A program made the translations under genes and the position numbers. A DNA stretch of 64,000 bases from positions 62,001 to 126,000 of the forward strand of contig NZ_CALJPC010000071.1 in the NCBI RefSeq assembly GCF_937981295.1, given 5' to 3'. The notes under the pieces are model-generated. The model saw nothing but the letters and a program-made list of their open reading frames with translations, did not search any database and was not told where the DNA came from. The DNA is from an uncultured Campylobacter sp. (GTDB taxonomy: Bacteria; Campylobacterota; Campylobacteria; Campylobacterales; Campylobacteraceae). Positions 43,371 through 50,731 of the stretch are shown one piece after another; positions within the stretch are counted from its first letter, which is position 1, and every line of letters begins with the position of its first letter.

Positions 43371-44426
43371 CTACGGCTCCTTTTTAAGCAGCTCAAGCAG
43401 GTTAAATTTTAGCTCGTTTATATTTTGTCCCGTCGCCGAGGAGATCGGCATCACGAAAAACGGCTTGGCGGCGTCAAACTCATAAATATCTTGTTTAAAT
43501 TTCATCTCGCCAGCTGTACCTACAAGCCCCAAGTGCGTCAAAAATGCATCAAATTTTTCCTGCAAATTTTCGGCCGCGTCCGCGCGAGTTAGAGCGATCG
43601 CGTAGTCTCTTTTTGCAAGCTCTCCTGAAAATTTCGCCGTCTCGGCCCTCAGCGCGTCAAACTGCTCCTCAAGGCTGCGGTAGTTCGCAAGATCGAGCAT
43701 AAAAAGTAAAATTTTCGTGCGCTCGACGTGTTTTAAAAACTGCACGCCAAGCCCGCGCCCTTCGCTTGCGCCAAGGGTGATGCCCGGGATATCGGCCATG
43801 ACAAAGCCGCTGTATTCGTCCACCTCGACGAGTCCGAGCTTTGGCGTAAGCGTGGTAAACTCGTAGTTAGCAATCTGAGGTTTGGCGTTTGAGACGGTCG
43901 AGATTAGTGTGCTCTTGCCTACGTTTGGAAAGCCCACGAGCCCAACGTCTGCGATGAGTTTTAGCTCCAGTCTCACCTCGCGCGTCTGCCCCTCTAGGCC
44001 TTTTTGCGCGTATTCGGGGGCTTGATTGATCGAGCTTTTAAAATGCACGTTGCCAAGCCCGCCCTTGCCGCCTTTTAAAAACAGCTTCGTTTCGCCGTCG
44101 TTTAGCATATCAAGCACCAGCTCGCCGCTATCCTCGTCGTAAACGCTGGTGCCCGGAGGCACGATGAGATAGAGATCCTCACCGCTTTTGCCGGTCTTTT
44201 TGCGACCCTCGCCGGGCGCGCCGTTTTGCGCTTTAAACTCCCGCTTGCCCTTGTAGGATGAGAGAGTGTGGGAGTTTTTATCGACCCTAAAATACACGTC
44301 GCCGCCGTCGCCGCCGTCGCCGCCGTCGGGACCGCCTGAGATGACGAATTTTTCGCGGCGGAAGCTGACGCAGCCCGCGCCGCCGTCCCCTGATTTGACA
44401 CTAAGCTTTACGCTGTCTATGAACAT
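43371..44426 (-). CDS. obgE: GTPase ObgE/CgtA
   Basis: A 351-residue ribosome-associated GTPase. The glycine-rich Obg fold shows GDGGAGCVSFRREKF and GGPDGGDGGDGGDVYF (15-49); the G domain has GFPNVGKSTLIS (G1), DIPGIT (G3) and LTRAD (G4-like, in place of NKxD). I chose the ATG at 44426, starting MFIDSVKLSV; the frame extending to 44462 adds residues outside the family. It follows rpmA in the rplU-rpmA-obgE group. Confidence 0.96.
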   Translation of the reverse strand: MFIDSVKLSVKSGDGGAGCVSFRREKFVISGGPDGGDGGDGGDVYFRVDKNSHTLSSYKGKREFKAQNGAPGEGRKKTGKSGEDLYLIVPPGTSVYDEDSGELVLDMLNDGETKLFLKGGKGGLGNVHFKSSINQAPEYAQKGLEGQTREVRLELKLIADVGLVGFPNVGKSTLISTVSNAKPQIANYEFTTLTPKLGLVEVDEYSGFVMADIPGITLGASEGRGLGVQFLKHVERTKILLFMLDLANYRSLEEQFDALRAETAKFSGELAKRDYAIALTRADAAENLQEKFDAFLTHLGLVGTAGEMKFKQDIYEFDAAKPFFVMPISSATGQNINELKFNLLELLKKEP

Positions 44427-44504
44427 AGCTATCCTTAAATTTAAAACGGCAATTATAGCCAAATGAGTTGAAGATAATTTTTAAACGGATGAAATTTTAA
44501 AAGA

Positions 44505-44518
44505 GGGGCTTGCGCCCC
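44505..44518 (-). terminator. Hairpin after rpmA
   Basis: GGGGC (44505-44509) and GCCCC (44514-44518) pair around TTGC. On the minus strand the hairpin is followed by TCTTTTAAAATTT, 20 bp after the rpmA stop. The stem is short but GC-only, so it may end or attenuate rplU-rpmA transcription before obgE. Confidence 0.6.
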
Positions 44519-44536
44519 CGAAGATTTTAGCGATAT

Positions 44537-44794
44537 TTACGCAGCCGGATAAACCGATACTTTTTTACGATTTTTGTCTTTTCGCTCAAATTTTACGACG
44601 CCGTCGATCAGCGCGAAAATCGTGTGATCGCTACCCATGCCTACGTTGCTGCCCGGGTGCGTCGCAGTGCCGCGCTGACGGATGATGATGTTGCCTGCGC
44701 GGACGAACTCGCCGCCGAATTTTTTGACGCCCAAGCGGCGTCCGATACTATCTCTATTATTTTGGGTTGAGCCTTGACCTTTTTTGTGTGCCAT
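44537..44794 (-). CDS. rpmA: Ribosomal protein L27
   Basis: An 85-residue large-subunit protein with the characteristic MAHKKGQGSTQNNRDSIGRR start and RQRGTATHPGSNVGMG in the middle. No N-terminal processed extension is present. It lies 10 bp after rplU. Confidence 0.98.
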   Translation of the reverse strand: MAHKKGQGSTQNNRDSIGRRLGVKKFGGEFVRAGNIIIRQRGTATHPGSNVGMGSDHTIFALIDGVVKFERKDKNRKKVSVYPAA

Positions 44795-44804
44795 TTCCTA
44801 TCCT

Positions 44805-45113
44805 TTATGCGTTAATCGAAACGACTTTGACGCGGGTGTATTGGCGTCTGAAGCCGCGTTTTACTTTTGAATCTTTACGTCTGCGTTTTTTGAAGATAAC
44901 GACTTTTTTATCCTTGCCTTCGCAAACGACCTCCAAAACCACCTTGGCACCCTTTACGAACGGTGCTCCTACCTTTAACTCGCCGTCGTTTAGCGCTAAA
45001 ACTTCGCTAAGCTCGAGCTTTGCTTTCGGCTCAGCATTAAAATGGTCTAAATTTAGGTAGTTGCCCTCTTCGACCTTATACTGCTTGCCGCCGTGTTTGA
45101 TGATAGCATACAT
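44805..45113 (-). CDS. rplU: Ribosomal protein L21
   Basis: A 102-residue protein starting MYAIIKHGGKQYKVEEG and ending with KKRRRKDSKVKRGFRRQYTR-type basic sequence. I chose the ATG at 45113 because AAAGGA lies just upstream and the family begins there; the frame extending to 45236 is upstream leader. First gene of the rplU-rpmA-obgE group. Confidence 0.98.
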   Translation of the reverse strand: MYAIIKHGGKQYKVEEGNYLNLDHFNAEPKAKLELSEVLALNDGELKVGAPFVKGAKVVLEVVCEGKDKKVVIFKKRRRKDSKVKRGFRRQYTRVKVVSINA

Positions 45114-45332
45114 CAAAAATCCTTTAAAATTTGGTAGCCAAAAAGGCATTTGCCGTGCAAAATTTAAAAGCCCGTTTGGTATGAAACTTTGAATATTATC
45201 CGAAATTTTATAAATTCCTACTGAAACGCCTCGCAAAATTCCTAGGAAATTTCAAATTTGAAGGGCTCGGATTTATTTTAAACTAAAGATAAATGTGCTA
45301 CTATCGCAACGAAATTTTTGAAGGAGAATTTT

Positions 45333-45761
45333 ATGAGAAATTTAATAGCTGCGCTCGTAGCAGCGGTATTTTTTATCGGTTGTTCCAACTGGAATATATC
45401 CAACGAACCAAGCGGAGTACGCAATCAAACAAAATCCCAAAGCAGCAAAACAAATATCGGCGGCGTAAATGATAAAGTCCAAGAGGTCTCCACCGCAGGC
45501 ACCACTGATATGGTCGAAACGACTTTGCCCGATAGCACAGGCATGACTAATGCGCCGAAAGATCGCAGCGATGCATTTCATATCAATCAAGTAATTTCTG
45601 CATGGAATAAACAGCCAGACTCCATCAAAACAACCGAAGACAACGGCAACATCTACACCTGGAAAAACTATAAGCCGGGCTGCGACGTATCACTTACCAG
45701 CGACTCGGAAGGCTACGTATCAAAATCCGCTATCAAATCAGCACTGTCTCAGTGTCTATAA
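45333..45761 (+). CDS. Small lipoprotein, unknown function
   Basis: A 142-residue exported protein; signal MRNLIAALVAAVFFIGC with lipobox Cys17. The following region is Ser/Asn/Thr-rich and probably disordered (to about residue 80). The C-terminal part, from FHINQVISAWNKQPDSI to the end, has two Cys (PGCDVSL and SQCL). Family not recognised. AAGGAGAATTTT before the ATG decides the start. TACTAT at about 45299-45304 may be the -10 box. Confidence 0.7.
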   Translation: MRNLIAALVAAVFFIGCSNWNISNEPSGVRNQTKSQSSKTNIGGVNDKVQEVSTAGTTDMVETTLPDSTGMTNAPKDRSDAFHINQVISAWNKQPDSIKTTEDNGNIYTWKNYKPGCDVSLTSDSEGYVSKSAIKSALSQCL

Positions 45762-45895
45762 CCAACTTATCCGCCTTATCCGCGACGCCGAAATTTTAAA
45801 ATTTCGTAAAATTTCGGCTTACGAGCGGGTACTGCTTCACCAAATCTAATCTTAAAATCCTACGGTTCACTCTTAAAAATTTACTATTCGTATTG

Positions 45896-45901
45896 TATAA
45901 T
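45896..45901 (+). promoter_or_regulatory. -10 box of the DUF411 gene
   Basis: TATTGTATAATTGAGG contains a perfect TATAAT with a TG two bases upstream, 29 bp before the ATG. A TGGAGT ribosome binding site lies between. The gene probably has its own promoter. Confidence 0.55.
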
Positions 45902-45929
45902 TGAGGACTTTTAATCACTGGAGTAAAAT

Positions 45930-46391
45930 ATGAAGAAAATTTTATTTGCAGGTGCGCTTTTAGCGGCATTAGGAAGCTATGTCGCGGCGGGCGAACACGT
46001 CAAGGTATATCACGGCGAGAGCTGCGGCTGTTGTCACAACTGGGCAAAATATATGGAGCAAAACGGATTTGAAGTCGAGATGATTTCGCTGGCCGATGAG
46101 CCACTTATTCAGAAGAAGAATGAGCTCAAACTTCCGCTGGAGCTCGCTAGCTGCCACACCGCGATCATAGACGGATATGTAGTCGAAGGGCATATGCCAG
46201 TAGGCGAAATCCGCACGTTACTAAAAAATAAGCCTAAAGACGTTATCGGCATAGCAGTACCTGGCATGCCACTAGAAGCACCAGGTATGGAGCAAGGCTC
46301 TCAGCCCGAGGTCTATGACGTGGTAGCGTTTAAAAAGGATGGCTCGTATCAAAGCATCGCCACTTACAAAGGCAAAGAAAAAATCAAATAA
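45930..46391 (+). CDS. DUF411 periplasmic metal-binding protein
   Basis: A 153-residue exported protein with a signal peptide (ending near SYVAAGE). The DUF411 core contains VYHGESCGCCHNWAKYM (about 25-41), with a CxCC metal site, and LASCHTAIIDGYVVEGHMPVGEI (about 72-94), with Cys-His and His-Met. Such proteins are linked to copper or other metal handling and often sit near copper resistance genes; none is adjacent here. The C-terminal part has PGMPLEAPGME, also typical. Confidence 0.88.
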   Translation: MKKILFAGALLAALGSYVAAGEHVKVYHGESCGCCHNWAKYMEQNGFEVEMISLADEPLIQKKNELKLPLELASCHTAIIDGYVVEGHMPVGEIRTLLKNKPKDVIGIAVPGMPLEAPGMEQGSQPEVYDVVAFKKDGSYQSIATYKGKEKIK

Positions 46392-46556
46392 TCCGCCGCT
46401 TTAAAGCGGCAACTTACTTATTAGCTCGCTAAAATTTTGCGTATTTTATGGCTCAACGCAATTTGCTTTAGCCGGCAAATGCTGCCATGATCTGCAAAAA
46501 TGATGCGCAAATTAATTTCAAACGCTAGCTATGATAAAGGGGATTAAAAATTTAAG

Positions 46557-46630
46557 TGGATGGGCTAATAGGGGTCGAACCTATATTCACAAATCCAGAG
46601 TTTGTTGTCCTGCCATTAGACGATAGCCCA
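46557..46630 (-). tRNA. tRNA-Gln (anticodon CUG)
   Basis: The minus strand folds as a tRNA: acceptor TGGGCTA with TAGCCCA, D arm GTC/GAC, anticodon stem ACAAA/TTTGT with loop CTCTGGA (anticodon CTG), and T arm ATAGG/CCTAT with TTCGACC loop. The U1-A72 pair is a hallmark of tRNA-Gln. The 3' end continues TCCA, so CCA is encoded and the discriminator is T. It would read CAG. Campylobacters of low GC manage with a UUG tRNA; an added CUG tRNA suits a GC-richer genome. Confidence 0.9.
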
Positions 46631-47551
46631 TTGCGGAAGCGGTATTTTATAGAATTTTGCTTTAAAAAAGCATAAGAGCGGGTGGAATTTTAAAATTTTG
46701 CAGAATTTTAATTAAATTTAAAGCCCTGCTGCGCCTAAACGATAAAATTAAAACGCAAAAGCTAACGCTGCTTTCATAGGCTTTGATAAAAGAATATGGC
46801 TGCTCGCCGCGGAGCTAAATTTTAAAATTTGGCTAGTTTATCCTATATTTACGCCTTCGCGAGCTATTTGTCGCAGGATGAAATTTTAGCATATAAGCCT
46901 GTCTTCAAAACATATATGTTTAGTGCTCGCTGGGCGCGGGCGCGGCCTTAAATGCTATAAATCGCACCGAAAATCCGCAGCGAGCATGATTGCGACAAAA
47001 CCTGAATACAGCACTCTAAATAAGTGTCAAATAGACTTGCGGCAAGATCGCACAAAAAGCCTGTCAAATACTTGCCTCAAGCGGAGCGTAGAATTTATTG
47101 CTACTAAATGGGGTCTAAACTAAAATCAAAACCAAAATTTAGGCGCGAAGCTTACATGAAATTTCTTGCAAAGGCCGTTCGCAGGCTCAAAAGATATTGC
47201 GAAATTACATAAAATTTGACTGCGGTAAAATTTTCTCATACATTGTGTTAATACCAAACATTCGACGAATCAAATCAAGCACGACGAACAAAGTGAAATC
47301 TCTCATATATCGTTATATGGCACAGGCTATTTTGCTAGACCAGAGCAGAAATATGCGAAATTTAACTCCGCGCATCGTTTGAACACTTAGAAAGTGCCTT
47401 GCTTTCCAGCTAAATAGCACGAGCAAATTCATATCGCGTGCTGTTTAAAACTCAAAAATTAATTGGAAATTTTAAATTTCGGGCGCGGGTTCACTTCTAA
47501 GTATTCGCAAAAATAACGTATCAAAGCTAGAAAAAATTCGCTTTATTGCAC
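46631..47551. other. Long gene-free region upstream of tRNA-Gln
   Basis: About 920 bp without a supported gene. The first 250 bp carry AAATTT words; from about 46880 to 47400 the DNA is less repetitive. Frames at 46923-47123 and 47197-47382 have no ribosome binding site, no membrane or domain pattern and uneven codon use. I see no second tRNA. Confidence 0.45.
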
Positions 47552-48610
47552 CTAAAATTTTGATGAAATTTCGCGTATCAGCTCAACCGCCTCTTTTGCG
47601 TCCGCACATACGAACTCAAAATGCGCCCGTAACTCCGAGGCGCTGCCGTAGCCGCAGCTTACGCCCACGCTTCGCACCGCTGCCGACTTTGCCGCGATGG
47701 CGTCAAGCGACGTATCGCCGATCATAAAGATATTTTGGCTTACAGAAGGCAGAATTTCGTCACTGCAAATTTTGTCATAACAAGGAGTGGAATTTAGCTC
47801 ATGCGCATCATAAATTTTACTGCCGCGCGCACCGCTTTTATAGCTCTCGCCCTCGATGCCGATACCGCTCTTTTGGCTCTTATCACCAGCCTCATGTCTA
47901 TCGCTCTTTACTTCGCTTAAATCTTTAAACGAAATTCTATCAGAATTTTGACTCGCAATACTGCTTAAATTTTGCTCGCAAACTTTGCTAGGATCAGGAT
48001 CAAGCGCAGAAAGGCTCTTTAAATCAGGCGCCGAAATTTCACTCAAAATCGTGTTCCTGCCAGCAGCGCTTGTGTTTTCATTGGCAGTCGCGTCGTAAGT
48101 TTTACCGCGAGTCACATGCGGGCTTTTGCTAGCAGTCGCGCCGCAAATTCCTAAATTTTCGAGCGCCTTTAAGATCGGTTCGGCGCTTGGTTTGGGGTTT
48201 TGCACATCCTCTCGCCCGACGATGGTGCCAAAAAATTTCGCAATACCCAGATGCTGCAATAAAATTTTAGAAAATTTCGACGTCTTGGTCGTCACGACGC
48301 CTAAGTTTGCAAACTCGCTCGCCGCACGAACCGCTTCGAACGCACCGCTTAGCAGAACGGTCTGATCCAAAAAAGTCTGCGCGTATCGCTGTTTGTAGGC
48401 GAGCACGAAATTCTGCACATCGCGCGTCACACCTAGACGCTCAAACATTACCTCTAACGGATGTCCGATAAGCTTTTTAATTACTTCGTCGCTAGGCTCT
48501 ACGGCGCCCAAATGCGCAAATGCATAATGAAAACCATCTAATATCGCGGGCGTGGAGTCTATGAGCGTACCATCGAGATCAAAAAGCAGAATGGTTTGAA
48601 ATTTTGGCAT
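47552..48610 (-). CDS. HAD-family phosphatase (Gph-like) with a large low-complexity insertion
   Basis: A 352-residue phosphoglycolate-phosphatase-like HAD enzyme. Motif I is FDLDGTLIDST (10-20), motif II lies in LGVVTTKTSK (103-112), motif III in NPKPSAEPI (138-146) and motif IV in FMIGDTSLDAIAAKSA (295-310). Relatives have about 210-220 residues. The extra 135 residues form one Ser/Asp/Asn/Lys-rich block at about 157-292, between motifs III and IV, where the core fold would pass from a helix to a strand. Whether the block hinders activity is unknown. Confidence 0.88.
   Translation of the reverse strand: MPKFQTILLFDLDGTLIDSTPAILDGFHYAFAHLGAVEPSDEVIKKLIGHPLEVMFERLGVTRDVQNFVLAYKQRYAQTFLDQTVLLSGAFEAVRAASEFANLGVVTTKTSKFSKILLQHLGIAKFFGTIVGREDVQNPKPSAEPILKALENLGICGATASKSPHVTRGKTYDATANENTSAAGRNTILSEISAPDLKSLSALDPDPSKVCEQNLSSIASQNSDRISFKDLSEVKSDRHEAGDKSQKSGIGIEGESYKSGARGSKIYDAHELNSTPCYDKICSDEILPSVSQNIFMIGDTSLDAIAAKSAAVRSVGVSCGYGSASELRAHFEFVCADAKEAVELIREISSKF
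47735..48142. repeat. Low-complexity insertion in the HAD phosphatase gene
   Basis: The insertion DNA keeps an open frame and carries GAATTT, AAATTT and GAAATTTC words like those of the intergenic repeat stretches. The peptide is hydrophilic with runs such as SSIASQNSDR and KSDRHEAGDKSQKSG and shows no domain. Confidence 0.65.
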
Positions 48611-48630
48611 TTTAAAATTTAGTTTGGATA

Positions 48631-48658
48631 TAAAAAAAGCGGAGCCGAAGCCCCGCTT
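48631..48658 (-). terminator. Terminator of the cadF-like gene
   Basis: On the minus strand AAGCGGGGC and GCTCCGCTT form a 9-bp stem closed by a TTCG tetraloop, followed by seven Ts. It begins about 18 bp after the stop codon, a classic Rho-independent terminator. It lies just before the HAD phosphatase gene, which therefore needs its own promoter or read-through. Confidence 0.9.
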
Positions 48659-48676
48659 ATGTGGATCTAGAAAAGA

Positions 48677-49699
48677 TTATTTTCTAAATTTAGCATCTAC
48701 GCGTCTATTTTGAGCGCGACCTGCTTTAGTAGCGTTTGTAGCGATAGGCTTAGTCTCACCGTATCCTACAGTAGTGATTCTGCTAGCATCTACGCCGAAG
48801 CTCTTAAGCGCACCTCCAACTGCAGCAGCTCTGCGCTCGGAAAGCTTTTGATTATACGCATTCGAACCGGTGCTATCGGTGTGACCCTCTAGGATTACTT
48901 TGTAATCAGGGTGAGCTACTAGCACGTCGCTTACGTTTTTGATCTGGTTCATAAACTCAGGAGAAATTTTTGAGCTATCTGTAGCGAAATTTACGCCTAA
49001 ATTTAATCTAATAACCTTCTCGCAACCATATTCATCTACAACTACGCCAGCAGGTGTGCCTGGGCATCTATCGACATTATCGCATACGCCGTCGTTATCT
49101 GCGTCTTTGCAGCCTGTAGGAGCGGGAGCGGCAGCTGGGGCTGCGTCAGCATATCTCTTGCCAAAATCAACGGCAAAGCCTAGAGTATAGAACAATACGT
49201 GGTTGCCGTCGTCAAATCTGATAGCATCGCGTGCTTCAAGTTTTGTAGCGAAGTTGTCGGTGATATAGTATTTTAGACCCAAGCCGTATTGACCGAAGCC
49301 GCTATCTTGATCGCCATCGTTGTAAACGTCTTTAGTGTAATCCATATATCCAAGACCTAGCAAGCCGTATAATTTGAAATTATCGGTGAAATTTACCAAG
49401 TCTTTTACAGCATTGATGTGATAATATTTAGCGTCAGGCTTATCGTTGCCTACTCTGTGAGCTAAATCCTCTACGCCAATATTGCGAGAGTAATCAAAAC
49501 CAACCTCTACTTGATCGATAAACGAATCTTGTAGATTTTTGGCAAGACGTAGACCGAACATAAAATTCGAATCCAAATCCATATTGCCCTCATGAGTCAT
49601 TCCACCAATAGTAGGGGTGATCTCCCAGTGATAATCAGCATCGCTAGCGAACAATGCGCTGGATGCACACAAGCTTAATGCAAGTAGAACTTTCTTCAT
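48677..49699 (-). CDS. cadF: CadF-like OmpA-family outer-membrane protein
   Basis: A 340-residue outer-membrane protein with a signal peptide (MKKVLLALSLCASSALFAS). An eight-strand beta-barrel (about 22-180) begins HWEITPTIGGMTHEGNMDLDSNF, similar to CadF of C. jejuni. A calcium-type repeat DADNDGVCDNVDRCPGTPAG (about 195-214) precedes an OmpA peptidoglycan-binding domain with LEGHTDSTGSNAYNQKLSERRA and GYGETKP. CadF binds fibronectin in C. jejuni; binding here is only inferred. AAAGGATG decides the ATG at 49699 over the in-frame one at 49714. Confidence 0.85.
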   Translation of the reverse strand: MKKVLLALSLCASSALFASDADYHWEITPTIGGMTHEGNMDLDSNFMFGLRLAKNLQDSFIDQVEVGFDYSRNIGVEDLAHRVGNDKPDAKYYHINAVKDLVNFTDNFKLYGLLGLGYMDYTKDVYNDGDQDSGFGQYGLGLKYYITDNFATKLEARDAIRFDDGNHVLFYTLGFAVDFGKRYADAAPAAAPAPTGCKDADNDGVCDNVDRCPGTPAGVVVDEYGCEKVIRLNLGVNFATDSSKISPEFMNQIKNVSDVLVAHPDYKVILEGHTDSTGSNAYNQKLSERRAAAVGGALKSFGVDASRITTVGYGETKPIATNATKAGRAQNRRVDAKFRK

Positions 49700-49798
49700 T
49701 AAACATCCTTTCAAATAAAGTTGTAATTTGATATTACCATAAAATTTTTAAAGAATTTACAAATTTGCGACAATTTCGCCACAAATTTGTAAAAAACA

Positions 49799-50188
49799 TT
49801 ATCTCTTAGAGAACTGCGGGCTTCTGCGCGCTTTGCGGCGACCGAATTTCTTTCGCTCAACCACGCGGCTATCGCGAGTTAACAGACCTTTTGGCTTAAG
49901 AGCCGCTCTAAAATCTTTATCCATCGCGGCAAGCGCCTTTGAAATTCCGTGCTTTAGCGCATCCGCTTGAGCCGAATATCCGCCGCCCAAAGTCTGCGCG
50001 GTGATATCCATCGAGGTCTCTTGTTTAGTCGCTAAAAGCGGCTGAACGACCCTTAGTTTGATCGCTTCGTGACCGCCTAGCCAGGTGTTTAGATCCATAC
50101 CGTTTACTACGATCTTGCCGCTTCCAGGTTTTACCCAAACCTTAGCTACGGCAGTTTTTCTCTTTCCGGTTGCATAAATTGTCGCCAT
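49799..50188 (-). CDS. rpsI: Ribosomal protein S9
   Basis: A 129-residue small-subunit protein. YATGKRKTAVAKVWVKPG at the start, GGGYSAQADALKHGISKAL and the C-terminal RKKFGRRKARRSPQFSKR are diagnostic. It follows rplM by 2 bp. Confidence 0.98.
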   Translation of the reverse strand: MATIYATGKRKTAVAKVWVKPGSGKIVVNGMDLNTWLGGHEAIKLRVVQPLLATKQETSMDITAQTLGGGYSAQADALKHGISKALAAMDKDFRAALKPKGLLTRDSRVVERKKFGRRKARRSPQFSKR

Positions 50189-50190
50189 GA

Positions 50191-50616
50191 TTATTTTCCT
50201 TTTTTAGTTGTTTGCGCAGTATGAGGGTGCTCGCCGCCTTCATATACGAATAGCTTTTTGATCATCGCCTTGCCGAGCTTCGTCTTAGGAAGCATGCCGC
50301 GAACCGCAAGTCTGTAGAGCTTTGCAGGATTGTTTTTAAGCAGGTCTTGAAATTTCACGCTCTTTACACTTCCGAAATAGCCCGAGTAGCTGTGATAAAG
50401 TTTATCGTCGCCCTTGTTATTGCCGGTAAATACGGCTTTTGAAGCGTTGATGATAACGACGTAATCTCCGCAATCCACGTTTGGAGTGTAGCTTGGTTTG
50501 TGTTTGCCGCGTAGCAATACCGCAACTTCGGTAAGCATTCTACCGAATCTTTTGTCGGTCGCGTCGATAACGACCCAGTCGCGCTTAACTTCGCTAGGCT
50601 TTGTAATTTCTGTCAT
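50191..50616 (-). CDS. rplM: Ribosomal protein L13
   Basis: A 141-residue large-subunit protein with DATDKRFGRMLTEVA, PNVDCGDYVVIINA and RGMLPKTKLGKAMIKKLFVYEG. It pairs with rpsI as usual. A 115-bp gap separates it from addA, and probably holds the operon promoter. Confidence 0.98.
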   Translation of the reverse strand: MTEITKPSEVKRDWVVIDATDKRFGRMLTEVAVLLRGKHKPSYTPNVDCGDYVVIINASKAVFTGNNKGDDKLYHSYSGYFGSVKSVKFQDLLKNNPAKLYRLAVRGMLPKTKLGKAMIKKLFVYEGGEHPHTAQTTKKGK

Positions 50617-50731
50617 GGTTTCCGCCTTATTAAAATTTGAGCTGTGATTATATAGAAATATCCTTACGTATAGCTTAATTTAAGCTATCTTTAATCTATC
50701 TGCGCTCAAATTTCATCTAAATTTTAAAATT

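Noticed and set aside
49800..50616. rplM-rpsI as something unusual
   Set aside because: Ordinary ribosomal gene pair in its usual order and length.
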